A stretch of DNA of 64,000 bases from Phlegmacium glaucopus. Lineage: Eukaryota > Basidiomycota > Agaricomycetes > Agaricales > Cortinariaceae. Made by a program: the position numbers and the translations under genes. Location: contig MU130548.1 of NCBI GenBank assembly GCA_015039465.1, positions 288,947-352,946 on the forward strand, read 5' to 3'. The notes under the pieces are model-generated. The model did not search any database, was not told where the DNA came from, and saw nothing but the letters and a program-made list of their open reading frames with translations. Positions 10,595-22,774 of the stretch are shown here, piece by piece; positions within the stretch are counted from its first letter, which is position 1; every line of letters begins with the position of its first letter.

Positions 10595-11628
10595 ATGTCA
10601 CATTGGTCAACATATCTCCAGAGGTCTAGTCAGGTCATTAGCAAGACACTCTCAAACAGTATGTGAATGTTCAATGTAGAATGACAAGGATAAGAGCTTA
10701 CCGGTTTGCACCTATGTCCCAGTTATATTAATGAAGGGAGCGGACGCGCCTATCCTAACATCTAGAATTTTATATTCATTCAATAGTCACGAAGACATCA
10801 AGCAATTCGCTACCGGGTGCGACGGAGACATTGGTGGACTCTCTACAGTGCACTTCGACCTTGATGAGAGACCAGAGACTAACAAAAGTCTTGGGAAAGC
10901 GGCGACTGGCATGTTCTGGGGCGACATGAGAACGCAAGTCAAGCCAGGGATGGAGAAAAAGATTCGTGGTGGATATGCTGGCTTCCGAAATAAGGTATGG
11001 GTTTGCAGAGGCTTCTCACCATTTTTATTCATCTTTCCACTTATTTATGTTGTCTTGGCAATTTTAGACGAGGCCTACTTTCTTTGGGAATATGTTAGAC
11101 GACGTGTCAGGATATGACTATCTTGCTTTGCGTTTGCGTGTTGCCGGAGATCCTCGCACGCATAATTCATACTTCGTCAACATTCAGACCGATGGTCCAA
11201 TATCTACAGATCTATGGCAGCATAGGCTTTATTTCAGGCGCCAGGACAATTCATGGGAAGACGTATTCGTGCGTGTTGTATAAATATGTCTCTATCCTGA
11301 CCCTCACTTTTCGTACCATCTCGTTTATAGATCCCTTTTGACAACTTCGTAAGGACAAGTTTGGGTGAGATGTCGGCAAACCAGATGCATATGTTCCGCG
11401 AAAAGATCAAGAGTATAGGTATCTCAATGTTGGGCGGTAATAGTGGAGTGGAAGGTAAATATGAGCTTGGGATTGATTCCATCCGAGTTGTCAACGAGGA
11501 TGATGTGGTTCACACACCAATAAGTAAGTTATCTACTTATTTTCATGTTCCCTGTCCCTCAATTCAACAATCACACTATTATTACAGAGACCAAAGATCC
11601 CCAAACTGGCCAGGAATCACTGCGTTGA
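10595..11628 (+). CDS. CIA30/NDUFAF1-like complex I assembly factor (256 aa)
   Basis: Exons 10595-10658, 10723-10994, 11068-11268, 11331-11523, 11588-11628 join in frame. Family blocks are QFATGCDGDIGGLSTVHFDL, ATGMFWGDM, GGYAGFRNK, NSYFVNIQTDGPISTDLWQH, WEDVFIPFDNFV, and GISMLGGNSGVEGKYELGID. CIA30 proteins help build NADH:ubiquinone oxidoreductase in the mitochondrion. The short first exon (MSHWSTYLQRSSQV) was chosen because its splice keeps frame and such a start is usual for the family. No obvious classical presequence is visible. The Plavaka element ends 197 bp upstream of this start codon, so the promoter is either very short or partly supplied by the element. Confidence 0.88.
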
Positions 11629-11889
11629 AACATCATGATGAGTCTGAGCAGAATTGACTTGGGGGTTGTTGTGTGATTTTTAAAAAATTTGAATTCAATA
11701 TACAACACGAATGTAGCGAATGGGAGGCGAGAGCTGTAATCTAATTATATACAAATATTGGTTTCCTACAGTAAAAGGAAAGTCTGATTTGACAAAAGGT
11801 AGCGAGGGGGCGGAAAAAGGAAGGAGATGGAGCATAGGGTGGAGTAATTTTAATATAAGATGGAGGATTGGGATGCAGCTACAGGAGGA

Positions 11890-12925
11890 TCAGAGAATGA
11901 CGCAGCCAGCACAGCAGCCAGGAGCATCATCGTTTCGGTCTCCACCGCCATATGCTCCAGTTGCGCTGCCGCCACCGCTGCCTGCGAGTGCTGGTCGACC
12001 AGTTTGCTGTTCCTAAACGGCTCGTCAGAAGATGAGACAATCTTCACGAATATGTGTAACGAACTTTGTTATACTTCCTGATTTCCCGGACGAGGTTACT
12101 GAAAGCCTCGTCTACATTAATCCGTTGTTTCGCTGACGTCTCAATAAATTTACAACCAAAATGTTTGGCGAGGTCACGTCCCTCTGAAAAGGCAGCCATT
12201 GTATTAGAGAGCGGTTATTAAGAAAGCCTTGACCATACCATTCATGCCAACTTGTCGTTCATATTCCAAATCACATTTGTTTGCAACGACAATAACAGGG
12301 AAAGTATCCTGGTCCTTTACTCGCAAGATTTGCTGGTGGAAGGTGCTGATTTCCTCGAAGGAATTGCGAGAAGTAATAGAATATACAAGCAGGAAACCTT
12401 CTCCAGTCCGCATGTATTGCTCTCGCATAGCACTATGGGAATGAAAAAAGGTTTAGTTTCACACAAAAATTCCGCGGAAGGCAAAAAATAGTTTGCGCAT
12501 CAAAGGTAACAGGAATTTATATGATGGATGAATTGATGACGAGAAAGACATACCCATATTCTTCTTGACCTGCAGTATCGAGGACGTCAAGAAGGGCGAC
12601 TTCCTCGTCAATAACACATTGTTTGCGGTATGAATCTTCGAATTCCTAAGCCTCTGGTTTTATCTGGAGTTCTCGTGATAGACATACCCTCGATAGTAGG
12701 GTCATACTCGTCAACGAAATGACTTTGAATGAATTGGATAGTCAGAGCCGATTTCCCGACACCTGCGCTAAATTATTCATACAATAAACAGAAACTATGG
12801 GAAATGATACGAACCTCCTCCACCGACTACAACAAGCTTATACTCCCTCAAGAACTGAGCCTATGCTTGGGGTCAACTCTGGTCAAACTTGAAGACATGG
12901 TAAACAGACACACCCTGGCAGCCAT
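11890..12925 (-). CDS. RAS1: Ras-type small GTPase (214 aa)
   Basis: Exons (high to low): 12925-12914, 12854-12815, 12762-12688, 12635-12554, 12432-12239, 12183-12065, 12012-11890. G1 is GGGGVGKS (residues 15-22). Switch I includes YDPTIEDSYRKQ. G3 is DTAGQEEY, G4 NKCD, G5 ETSAK. The C-terminal variable region is Gly/Ser-rich and ends GCCAGCVIL: two upstream Cys (possible palmitoylation) and CVIL as CAAX box. Leu at the last position may favour geranylgeranylation. The protein is full length and typical of fungal Ras, which works at the plasma membrane in cAMP/MAPK morphogenesis signalling. The first exon is only 12 nt (MAAR). Confidence 0.92.
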
Positions 12926-14659
12926 TGTTATTTTTGAGGAGGTAAGAAGAGCAAAGAAGGTGACAGCGAGAGAAAAGGTTCAGGGCCGTCAAAGTATAAC
13001 CGATTGACCAAACACGCATAAATTGTTACTCCCATCAGAATGTGGTCATTTAACGTTAACCGCGGTCGGTTCGACCAACCAAACCCTTGGTGCACGCTCT
13101 CGTCCGCAGGCAGGAGTCTTACTGGCAAGGAGGTCGACCTCTCTTGCTCATAGCACTTGGCTCTCGAATAAAAAGCTCATGGGGCCGTGGGCATTCACAC
13201 GACTACTAGTACACTAAATAGCCTGCGTTAGTTTCGTGAAACATATTTCTCGTGCTGGTGGCATTGGCGATTGCAGAAGTCAAATCTCCCCCCCAAAAAA
13301 AATCTAGCGACCTCGGCTTCCATCTCTGACTATTATAACTCTGATAAATGTACCGTCGGTGCTCATCTCGGTTGCAAAAGACAAAACCTCAATAACATTT
13401 CGAGTAATCTTATATCTCTATCTTGACCTTTTTACCACGTCTAGGTTCATGTAACCTTCGACAATGACTTATAATCATACAAACTCGATCATCTTATAAC
13501 AGACTCAGTTATCATGATACCAACTATAGACCACGGAAAACGTTGAGTATGGGACCATCCTCGACATGGGGATGTGGTATCTCAAGCTCAAGAGTATCCT
13601 CTCAAGCCACTAGCAGACATTCCGCTGAAGGTCGACGGTTACCATACCCCAAAATTTTGCATCATCAGTGTTTCACTGGCGCTTAAAGAGCTATTTAAAA
13701 TCCTCCTTGTGATATCTACCTCGGCTCATGAGTTGTTCACAGACATCACTAGGCGATATCATTAGTTTTATTATTTATAAACAGTCTACACCGCGTTACT
13801 AACGGTCAAGTCCAGCGTGATCAAGCAGAAAAAACCTGCTAGTCAAATTAAGTGCTTATCCACACTAGTAGCCTTTAGAAATTGTCTGATCGCTGAGACC
13901 CGTATGAACGAGAACTTCTGAGTGAGCCACTAATCAGCAGTGTCTATCGGTGTTATTTAGGCGCCCCTGGCGCCAGGTGCCAACTAAAGGATTTGCGCTG
14001 GCTTACGTACAGTTGCCGCTAATCGATCAAACTCGAGCGCTGACGATCCGTAACCTCGAGTTCTTGCAGGTTCTTGCTATCCAACCGTATCGGAGAAGAT
14101 GCAAATCGCCTTTTGCAGCCAACCTGGTATCTGACCCAGTTCAGAATTTCAACTCTTCAATGTGGTGTCCACTCCTTAAAAAATCTAAGATTCAAAAGAT
14201 ATGAACTCATTCTAGACATAAACCCTAGACCCAGTGTTTCAAGCTGTCCTCGTATTTCCTTCTGTATGACGCCTTCCTGCTGGTTACCCAGTTAAATATA
14301 AGTGACCCTGGTCGGTCCTTACAAGAGAAACCAACTCCGAATCCAAAGGATTTACCACGAACCTTGAGGTGCCAAATGATTACTCTGAGCGATTCTCCGA
14401 CATCGGTCCTCATAGGCCCCATATTCGATCGTGTGAATGGGCTTAAACAAGATCGACTGGCGACTTAGTCACACCGGAGGTGAGGACTAATTGTGGGACG
14501 GCCTTCTGACTGTTGGACGAAATTGGATGATATCGTAATCCGGAATGTGGAGAATGGTCCAAATGAGGAAAGCATGAAATTGCCAATATGACGGATTTTA
14601 TAATAAATAGATAGAGAAACGCGTCATGTACAATGGGATACTGTTGAGTCTGACGCTGC
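12926..14659. other. 1.7-kb gap without recognised gene
   Basis: It lies between the RAS start and the end of the next minus-strand gene. Several short open frames (60-84 codons) exist but show no family motif or plausible intron structure. It should contain the RAS promoter and 5' UTR. Confidence 0.5.
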
Positions 14660-15832
14660 TTATTTTTTGCCCTTTCTTCTCTTGCCTTCCGTACCACTAG
14701 TCTCAGTCGGACTCAGCTCATCACCGCTGGTCCCACTTGCAGCACCGGCTTGTTTTTTGCTCGACTTAGACTTGCGTAAGTGATGTTCGGGGATCCACTC
14801 TTCCTGATAACCTCCGGCCCCTGTGGCAGTTACGGCACTAACGGATGAACTGACAGAGACTGCTGGAGCCTTTTTCGAGCGAGATTTCTTGGATTGCGGA
14901 GCAAATGTCGAGTAAGCGAGGTAACACAATCCACCCAAGAATGCGGCGACAATGGCATAGGTGGATAGACTATAACCGATTTAATTCCTGCTGTGATCCT
15001 CAATAAAAATAAGAACGCACAGTTTAAGATCAAAGATGGATATCTCTGGTTCAACAATGGTTACGATCGAGTCATAAGCCTCAACCCTTTGTTTCTCTCC
15101 CTGTTTTAAATTATATCAAGAGTTGACCTAGTAAATCAACGAAGAACGGACCTCGGTTGTATGTTCTACCCAGACGTTCAAACGATGGTCACCAGGCTAT
15201 TGCAGAAATAGGTTAGGAATCGTAGAAACCCGGGTCAGAATATATGTCACCCTAAATCTAGGCTGCGATGTGAACGGCGGTTCAGCCAAGAGAACTTGAA
15301 GAACTTACTCGCTGTGAAATGTGTAGGGCAATTGCAGTTTCGCTTTTTCAACAAGAGCTACACCATATTTTAGGATCGTCAACTAAAACAAAATCAATAA
15401 GAGTAGGCTTATTTACAAGTCCCACGTACATTTTTAAGAACAGCGTTGGTATCAGGATGGAGTAAAGCACCGGCAATGTTTAAGAGAGTCACATTCCGGT
15501 CCGATTTGTTTTCCACAGTGACCATCAATGAACTTTTCTCTCCGTTCACGACGTCTTCATGAAATGCCGATAAGTCAGGCCACTGTAACACGCGCTGCGG
15601 CATAAAATGGCTTACGGTTAAAGGTATTTGCATCTGAAAAAGCGGCAGTAGCCAAGATCCCCGGAGTGTTATTCTCTCCCGATTTCCGTGCTAGTTAAGA
15701 CCTCCAGGTCAATCGGTTTTCCAGCTGTCCAACGAAGGGAAGTGATGGCGAGAACGCGTACGTACCTGATGCGACCACAATGGAGTAGGCAGCAAGAGAG
15801 AAAGCAGTCGTAAATAGACTTCCAAAGTGCAT
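14660..15832 (-). CDS. TRAP-alpha/Irc22-like ER membrane protein (269 aa)
   Basis: Exons (high to low): 15832-15766, 15724-15702, 15633-15430, 15382-15309, 15257-15251, 15196-15152, 15100-15021, 14969-14660. A signal peptide (MHFGSLFTTAFSLAAYS) is followed by a lumenal beta-type domain (VTVENKSDRNVTLLNIAG, GVALVEKAKLQLPYTFHSE, HRLNVWVEHTTE), one membrane span (LSTYAIVAAFLGGLCYLAY) and a basic cytosolic tail ending GKK. This order matches the translocon-associated protein alpha family. A 7-nt exon (15251-15257) is needed to restore the conserved SEFRPGDHRLNVW. Intron 15634-15701 has a weak donor (GTCTTA), so the region between residues 30 and 45 is the least certain part. Confidence 0.8.
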
Positions 15833-16222
15833 TTTTGCCCAAGTTCTGAGCAAGCGTAATGAAAGAAAAGGTAGAAATTTGAATCGCTGTTTCAAGTCTT
15901 GCCACGTCCACGAATATTTGTACTCCATCAAGTCGCGTGATCAAAATCTAATCTTATCACTAATAGTAACTTTACTCTGAAGTTACCATTGCCAGCCATG
16001 AGAAGAACCATCTACTCTACATAACCCAGACATGCACATTATGCAGTAGTTACAACTGACCAGTAAGTGTGCGTAGTCCTCCAACGCCCAAGGCATCGTG
16101 CCCAACTTCATCAAGTTATCCTGGTACACGAGCCTTGGTAATTATGCGTAGCAGGATACTGTGGAATATGCAATGAACTGTGCAATACTAGAGAGGGAAT
16201 ACTCATGTAAGGCGGTTTTCCT
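15833..16222. other. 390-bp intergenic gap
   Basis: This contains the upstream region of the TRAP-alpha-like gene and the 3' UTR of the SWD2-like gene. No gene is seen. Confidence 0.6.
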
Positions 16223-17597
16223 TCACGTTGGACCCCTTTTTCTGAGTAAATCTTTGGCTATCTCCTCAACATCACTAGAGGTATCAGGAAGCCAGAAAGC
16301 CTTATTCTTCATTCAGAATATAGTCTGAGAAGCAAAAACGAGTAAGGACGAACCAACTCAGTGCCTGCAGTGCACATCATGGCAAATCGGGGATTAAACT
16401 TGACGCATCGCGAGGGTCCTGGATGGCCTTCCAAAGCTACGAGAGGTGCTATCCGAATGGGTGGTGACTTGCGTTCCGACTCGGAGCGGTTTGGAAGGTT
16501 CTGAAGATCCCAGATAAAGACTCTTCCATCGAGACTTCCTCCAAGAACGTATTTGCTATCGGGCGTCCAGCTAACTTCTTCACCGCTGATCCCCTTCGTG
16601 GGTTCAATTATTGGTGGAGCTCCTATATTTTTCCGTTCTAATCCAATGTGACCCTCGAGTTTTGCGATCATGGAACCGTGAAATGCGTCCAAAACGTAAT
16701 GCGCGTTGCCAGAACATCCTATGAGAATGTATTTTCCATTAGAGGAGAAAGACATAGATGTTATGTAGATCGGTCGAGGAGGATAAGTGACTCGTAATAA
16801 TGAGGGATCTTCAAGTTCAACGACAAGGAATGGTGCTTTGTCATAATTGGCTTGATCGTACAGAAGTATTCGATGGTAGTTGTTAACAGCGACAGCAAAC
16901 ACAATCCCAGTGGAATCATACGCGATGATTGGAGCAGCTGGAAGCGATAAAAGGCCACGGCATGTTGGTGTTCGAAGATCCCACAGACGAACCGTTTTGT
17001 CCATTGAACCGGACATGAACCCATCATCAATAGGGGAGACTTCTAGTGATATGACTTTTGCTTTATGGCCTTTGAAGTATTGTAGATATTTGTTGTCATG
17101 CAGTGAGTGGTAGCGTATAGTGTCGTCCTCTTTTGTTGAGGCATGAAGGATAGCAGTACTTTTGTGCGTGAATCTTGGTAAATCAACACCATACTTTTTC
17201 GAGTAGAGTGTCTTTATTAATCTGTTACTATACGTTAATAGCGATAGATTATAGTAATATTATATAACTTGCTTGCCGGATTTGCAACCATATAGTCGAA
17301 ACGTTTCATCCTCACCAGCTGTAATGACCTGGTCTCCTCTGTCGTCAAAGCTAATACCTGTAATACTTCGTGAACCACTAGAACCAGACGGCCTCTGTGG
17401 ATTGGTATTGCTACTTGGACCAGACGGCTGGGAATCTACAGCAGCTTTGTAGATTTTCGCAGGTTTCAATTTCGTCTTGGTTCAACGCGTCAAATTTGAC
17501 AATAGGCAGAACAGAAAAAAATTACCATGAGCGGGCTAGTTAGAGAGAGCATATTGGGTGGTGGGTTACCATTGCTTGAGCTGGGGTGAGGTGCCAT
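16223..17597 (-). CDS. SWD2: SWD2/WDR82-like WD40 protein (408 aa)
   Basis: Exons (high to low): 17597-17526, 17475-17273, 17221-16354, 16306-16223. WD40 signatures include SITGISFDDRGDQVITAGED, KTLYSKKYGVDLPRF, GFMSGSMDKTVRLWDLR, SFSSNGKYILIGCSG, SWTPDSKYVLGGSLDGRVFI, and KFNPRFAMMCTAGTEL with KAFWLP near the end. These match Swd2, the subunit shared by COMPASS (H3K4 methylation) and the mRNA cleavage/polyadenylation factor. At 408 aa it is longer than usual; the extra length is a Ser/Pro/Asn-rich insert near residues 35-50 and an N-terminal extension. Intron 17222-17272 uses a GC donor (AA|GCAAGT); no GT donor keeps the frame. Confidence 0.88.
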
Positions 17598-17671
17598 ATC
17601 GTTATAGAAAATAGGTCAACCCTGTCAAGTTCAGAGTGATCGGAGTTGCAAATATTTCTGAACCTTCATTC
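17598..17671. promoter_or_regulatory. Very short divergent promoter, SWD2/RPB5
   Basis: Only 74 bases separate the start codons of the SWD2-like gene (minus) and RPB5 (plus). Both 5' UTRs and both promoters must overlap here or extend into the partner gene. No TATA-like motif is clear. Confidence 0.6.
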
Positions 17672-18561
17672 ATGGCCGACGTCGACGAAACCGCGAAACT
17701 ATGGAAAGTAAATCGAACAATCCATGAACTTGTTAAAGACAGAGTTAGCTGCGATTGAGAGCGAATCTGGGAACTTTTATCTCATAATCATTTCTCTTAG
17801 GGTTTCTTGGTTTCCGACGATGAAATTCATATGGACCTTCAGCGGTTTCGAGAGTTGTACGCCAACAGTAGTGGAGTTGTTGAGTGTGTAATCCATATGT
17901 TCCTTTGAATGGCCTTGGTACTGATATTATGCAGCCGCAATCAACTGAATTTCTACACAACATCGCGCTCAAATCCGACCGACCAAATTTTTATATTTTT
18001 CTCAGAGGAACGAAGTGTAGGCGTGAAAACGATGAGAAAGTGAGTCAGGTACATCCAAGCACAGAATCATAGCTGTGACCTAGGCAGATTACTTGGCATT
18101 CTAGAAGAGAAATCGATCCATCGCGGTATAATAGTGTTTCCCGGTAATATGACTCCATCCGCCCGCAAGGTGTGTCACTATTCCAGGCCGCCCATTACCT
18201 TTTCTCTCATGTATTGCAGGTAATCGTTGCTATGGCTGCCCAATATCGATTAGAAGAGTTCTCTGAGGCGGATTTACTGGTGAACATCGTACATCACACG
18301 CTGGTTCCCCGCCACGAGGTTTTGACGGCAGACGAGAAGAAAATGCTCCTTGAGAAGTAGTGCGTGGTCATAAGTTCTATTCATTCTTTCTGACCTTAAA
18401 CTTGCTCCTGAACAAGTCGCCTCAAAGAGACGCAACTGCCTCGTATCCAGCTTGCTGATCCAGTCGCGAGATATTACGGGCTCCGTCGGGGGCAAGTCGT
18501 CAAAATTACAAGACCCAGTGAGACTAGCGGGCGGTATGCAAGCTATCGCATATGCTTCTAA
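17672..18561 (+). CDS. RPB5: RNA polymerase subunit RPB5/RPABC1 (208 aa)
   Basis: Exons 17672-17743, 17801-17883, 17935-18039, 18088-18169, 18220-18359, 18417-18561, all in frame. Family blocks are [56 protein letters not shown], and the highly conserved C-terminal half [59 protein letters not shown]. The length is close to the usual ~210-215 aa. RPB5 is shared by RNA polymerases I, II and III and forms part of the lower jaw. Confidence 0.95.
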
Positions 18562-21532
18562 ACCACCAAGCTCCTGGTCACAAAACCGACTTACTGTCGG
18601 GAACCGTATTTCTGTGTAATAACTTATCTCCTTCCTGTCATTATTCATTCTTTCGCACCTTAACCGCGTTGTCCATGCTATTTCTAATTGTAACACCGTT
18701 GATCTATACACTCTTTGCGCAACGTTGCCTCGGCATTTGCTCATACTTTAGGTTCAAAGGCATCCTTTCTCTCGTTTTATATCTCACCGAGGTTTCCATG
18801 GATAGCTCCGAGTCTCGTCCTTCATTTTTATTCCTTCCTGAAGCCCGGTGGACCTTTTTGCACTCTAACTTTTATATTTTGTCAAATAGGTCTTCAATTT
18901 TTTGATCATCATACTGTAACCCCTAGGCAATTGTCGCCGATAACCCCACAGCGCCTGGTCGGCGACTTTACTTTCTTATTAGCGAGTCCACGATCAAGAA
19001 GACTTAGGCTGTCAATGAAATAGCGGCTATGTATTGTACATGGCTATTCGGTGTGTTACAATAAACGTATTAACCTTAACATTCTGTCACTAACGAGGTA
19101 TATTTTCAAGTTTTCACTTTTGGCCTGTTACAAACCCAAAGTAAACCCTACGTTCTTTGCCTACTAACCGCCGCGAGGACTAAGGACTGCTGTCTTTTAA
19201 TTCCTAATCTCCATGCCGATCTTCTGCTGTTAGCCTTAATCTGACCTTGCTTCACCAGGAGTAACGCACAGTTGACGCTGTCCGGTTATCCAAATATGAC
19301 GTTCCAGTATGTGAGTGATCATGCCCAACGCTCTTCAACAGTTGAATGATGTTCTCAATCGCAACCCAAGCATACTCAGCCACTGCTGGTGAAAAGTGCA
19401 AAGCCTCTTCCCCATTCCTCCTCCTGTGTGCCTTTTGCGACACGGCATTCCACCCTATGAGTTCCTCGGGTGACACCCTTCCGGTCGAATATCGAGGAAC
19501 TATCACGTATAATCCAAGGATTGTCACAATCGGTACGTAACATCCTTTCTTATCTGTCAATTCGAAGACGAGCCTGAAGCTGGGTTTCCCTTGAGCGTTT
19601 TCTTTGTTTTCGCCGGCAAAAAAACAGGGCCCGCGGGTTGCGTTGCCTCTCCTATCCCAATCAGAAAGCAAACACCTGGTTTACAGTGATGTTGGTCATC
19701 TGATCGTCATAGGCCAATGTATTCTTGGTCTGCATGGTACCCAATACAATGGTTTTGGACCTCGCATTATATTACGATTACGATGGGAATGGCCAAACGA
19801 CGCGCTCCAACGACCCCGCCGCCCATCTGTCAAGAATGCCATCACCAGAAGCGAAAATGTTGAGAATATTTGGCATGCCTGTGTAAACTCCTTCGTCGGG
19901 CTATGTTGAAGAGGCAAGGATCCAGGAAATCCGATTTTGCCGCGGATAGGTGACATATACGTCCGGTTTTAGCCCCGGTTTCTGTTAATTTGCATTTCAT
20001 AGGTATAGGCAATACAGCTTTTAGTTTCAATAAGCAATTTAGGGAACTTGGCAAAATTGTGGCGACTGGTGAAATTCAAATCTTAAAATTTCCCCCTTAT
20101 CATGACATGATCTAGCAGACATCTTTCTCTTTCGCTCCCTTGACGAGCCAATTTTGGCAAAGCTCGTCATCGTGTACCTTTCTGATTTGTGGAATCGCCT
20201 CAATTTTGTGGCGTTGCCGGTTGCTTCGATTATGATATCGAACTTACTCTGAAATCGATTCTATCGCTTTAAATTTATTCATCGAGAATGGGGAAAGCAT
20301 TTGTTATCTGACCTTATCCTACCTTATCTCACCCCGGTGATTAGTACTCAGCGCCCTCATCTGGCATCAATCACACTAGCGTCGAGCCACCTGCTCAGTA
20401 TGAGTCAGAAAACTAGTTGTCTTTCCGGCAACTTTGACAATAATCTCTATGCGGACGGCTTACGGCTGCTTACGGCTGCTTACGGCTGCTTACGGCCTTA
20501 CCGCTTACGGCTTACAACGGCCATGAACAAAAAAGAACGATTTGCGCACACGCCGCATTAACTATGACCCAAGCTATATCTGGCGTCTGCTTTTTTTTTC
20601 TCGCTCTTCGCATTGGCAAGTTTATTTTGACGTGAACGTGAGGTGGATATCTTCACGATTGAGCCAAATACTCAGAAGAAAAGTGGTGTCACTGACTCTA
20701 ATTTTGTCATCTTAACTCCAACAACAAACTTTCTCTATGAATACCGCGGACAAGTCGTTTTGATTTCCGTTCTTTATGCGACAAACTGAAATGACGTTCG
20801 TGTCTCCAGAGACGACACCCGTGTCTGTTTGTTATCTTGAAAACCATACAAAAACGGGCGCTCTGGGCTCCGAAGCCGTCGCAAATCTTGAAACATACAT
20901 GCCAAGATAGGAATAGTCACGCCTCTCATTGGAACTATAAGAACTAGGCCGGGAAATTGCGATCAGGTCTGTCTGGGCATGTACTAGTAAGAGACAAAGT
21001 TTTACTATCGGTCTCAGAGCGTACGATTCGAAGGGATATCTCATTCAGCGTTATAAAGTTTGTCGCTTTTGATGGTCATTTGCGCCGAATGATTCGGAAA
21101 CACAAGACATTTGTGGAAGCTGATTAAGGAAAGAGAGATGCTTGAATTGGAAGAACAAACAGCAATTTACAGTATTCCTCATTAGCCCCTTCAAGATACC
21201 CCTGCGCCCTTCCTCGACGAGATCGGTACCAGGTTCCTAACATGAACTTCCGTCCATGCGGAAATGAACGCTTTTGGATAACTTTGCTCAATTCTTTCAA
21301 TAAATCTCTAGATTCAAATGGATTTTCGTAATTGTATCTCTGCAGATGAGATCGGGTTGTCGCAGCGATCGTCCCGAGACCAGCAAATAGTTTGCTGCAA
21401 GATACCCACTCTCAGTTCTGCTATAAAGAGGGAGAGGATTTATCATCAGTTTTCCCCAGGTCACCGAAAGCTCGCTCCCCCACCAACATCTCATTCTCTC
21501 CGAGTATTCCATTTCAAACACTGACTAATACT
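18562..21532. other. 3-kb gene-poor gap
   Basis: I find no supportable gene. A minus-strand open frame of 139 codons (19252-19671) and a plus-strand one (18715-19023) show no family match. A short CxxCx6C-containing frame at 19783-19863 is noted under rejected items. A small tandem repeat lies at 20457-20515. The last few hundred bases should hold the promoter of the sesquiterpene synthase. Confidence 0.5.
20457..20515 (+). repeat. Short tandem repeat, 10-bp unit TACGGCTGCT
   Basis: Three exact units (20461-20490) are followed by degraded TTACGG-containing units. It is not in a recognised gene. Confidence 0.8.
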
Positions 21533-22774
21533 ATGTCGCCTCAACAATTCCGCCTACCAGATCTCATCACCTCCTGCCCATTGAAAGATGCCACTAATCC
21601 ATACTACAAAGAGGCAGCAGCAGAATCACGGGCTTGGATCGACAGCTATGACATTTTTACGGACAGAAAACGGGCTTTCTTTATCCAAGGCTCGAATGAA
21701 CTCCTTTGTTCACATGTATACCCCTACGCTGGTCACGAACAGTTTCGCGCAACTTGCGATTTTGTGCGTCTTTGTATTTGCGTCTATTGGAGAGAATAAG
21801 AACTGATTTTAGCCTCAGGTCAATCTTTTATTCGTCGTAGACGAAGTTAGTGATGATCAAAATGGCATGGATGCCCGCACAACTGGTCATGTTTTTGTGA
21901 ATGCCATTAAATACCCGGAATGGGACGACGGCTCTATACTTGCCAGAATAACAAAAGAGTAAGCGGTACTTCTCAATAAAAGCTAACTCACCAGTATTCA
22001 GATTTCGAGCTCGCTTTCTTCGCCTGGCAGGCCCCAGAAACATGAGAAGGTTTGCAGAGTTCTGCAAACGGTACACCGACGCCGTTGCCGAAGAAGCGGA
22101 GCTTCGAGAACGAGGCGAAGTCCTTGATGTTAAATCCTTTATTCCTCTTCGTCGAGACAATAGCGCTGTTGCTCTTTGCTTCTCCCTCGTCGAATGCGCT
22201 CTTGGAATCGACCTTGAAGATGAGGTCTACGAAGATACCACCTTCATGGATGCCTATTGGGCAGCCTGCGATTATATATGCTGGACAAACGTATGATTTA
22301 TATTACTGACTTATTCTTTACAATTTATTAACAACTATTATCAGGACATTTGTTCTTATGACAGGGAGCAGTCATGCGGTCACACTGGAAACAACATTGT
22401 CACCGTTTTGATGAAGGAGAATGGGACAAGCCTGCAAGAGACCGCTGACTTCGTTGGAGAATATTGCCATCAGCTCGTTGAGAAGTACATATCTGCCAAA
22501 AATCGACTTTCGCCATCCCTTGGGAAGGATGTGGCTAAATTCACTGATGCGCTAGGGTATTGGATGATTGGAAGCGTAGTGTGAGTACTAATCATTTATC
22601 ACTCAATCCGAGCAATACCGCTTACTCATATCCCTATGTAACAGTTGGAGTTTTGAGACGGTTAGATATTTCGGTCCTCGTCACCTCGAGGTCAAAGAAA
22701 CAAGAATTGTAACTCTTCGGCCTCGAGAGATGGCGGAAGATAGTGGGTCAGAGTCGGATGACTCGGAGGAGTGA
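21533..22774 (+). CDS. Sesquiterpene synthase (class I terpene cyclase, 341 aa)
   Basis: Exons 21533-21763, 21819-21958, 22002-22290, 22345-22580, 22645-22774. The aspartate-rich motif is DEVSD (residues 85-89, D/E-x3-D form). The NSE triad is NDICSYDRE (N220, S224, E228). Other blocks are [75 protein letters not shown], and ETVRYFG near the end. These fit the basidiomycete clade that contains muurolene/cadinene-type cyclases. Expected: cytosolic cyclisation of farnesyl diphosphate with Mg2+; the product cannot be told from sequence. No P450 or other tailoring gene is adjacent, but mevalonate kinase coding sequence is the next gene, tail-to-tail. Confidence 0.93.

Noticed and set aside
13062..13080. 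GGTTCGACC resembling a tRNA T-arm
   Set aside because: The flanking stems do not pair and no matching D-arm or acceptor stem is found.
19252..19671. 139-codon minus-strand frame in the gap after RPB5
   Set aside because: No recognisable domain and no coherent exon partners; length alone is not enough.
19783..19863. Short frame with CxxCx6C like half of a Zn2Cys6 domain
   Set aside because: It stops right after the third Cys, no splice joins it to the second half of a zinc cluster, and no other transcription-factor sequence is near.
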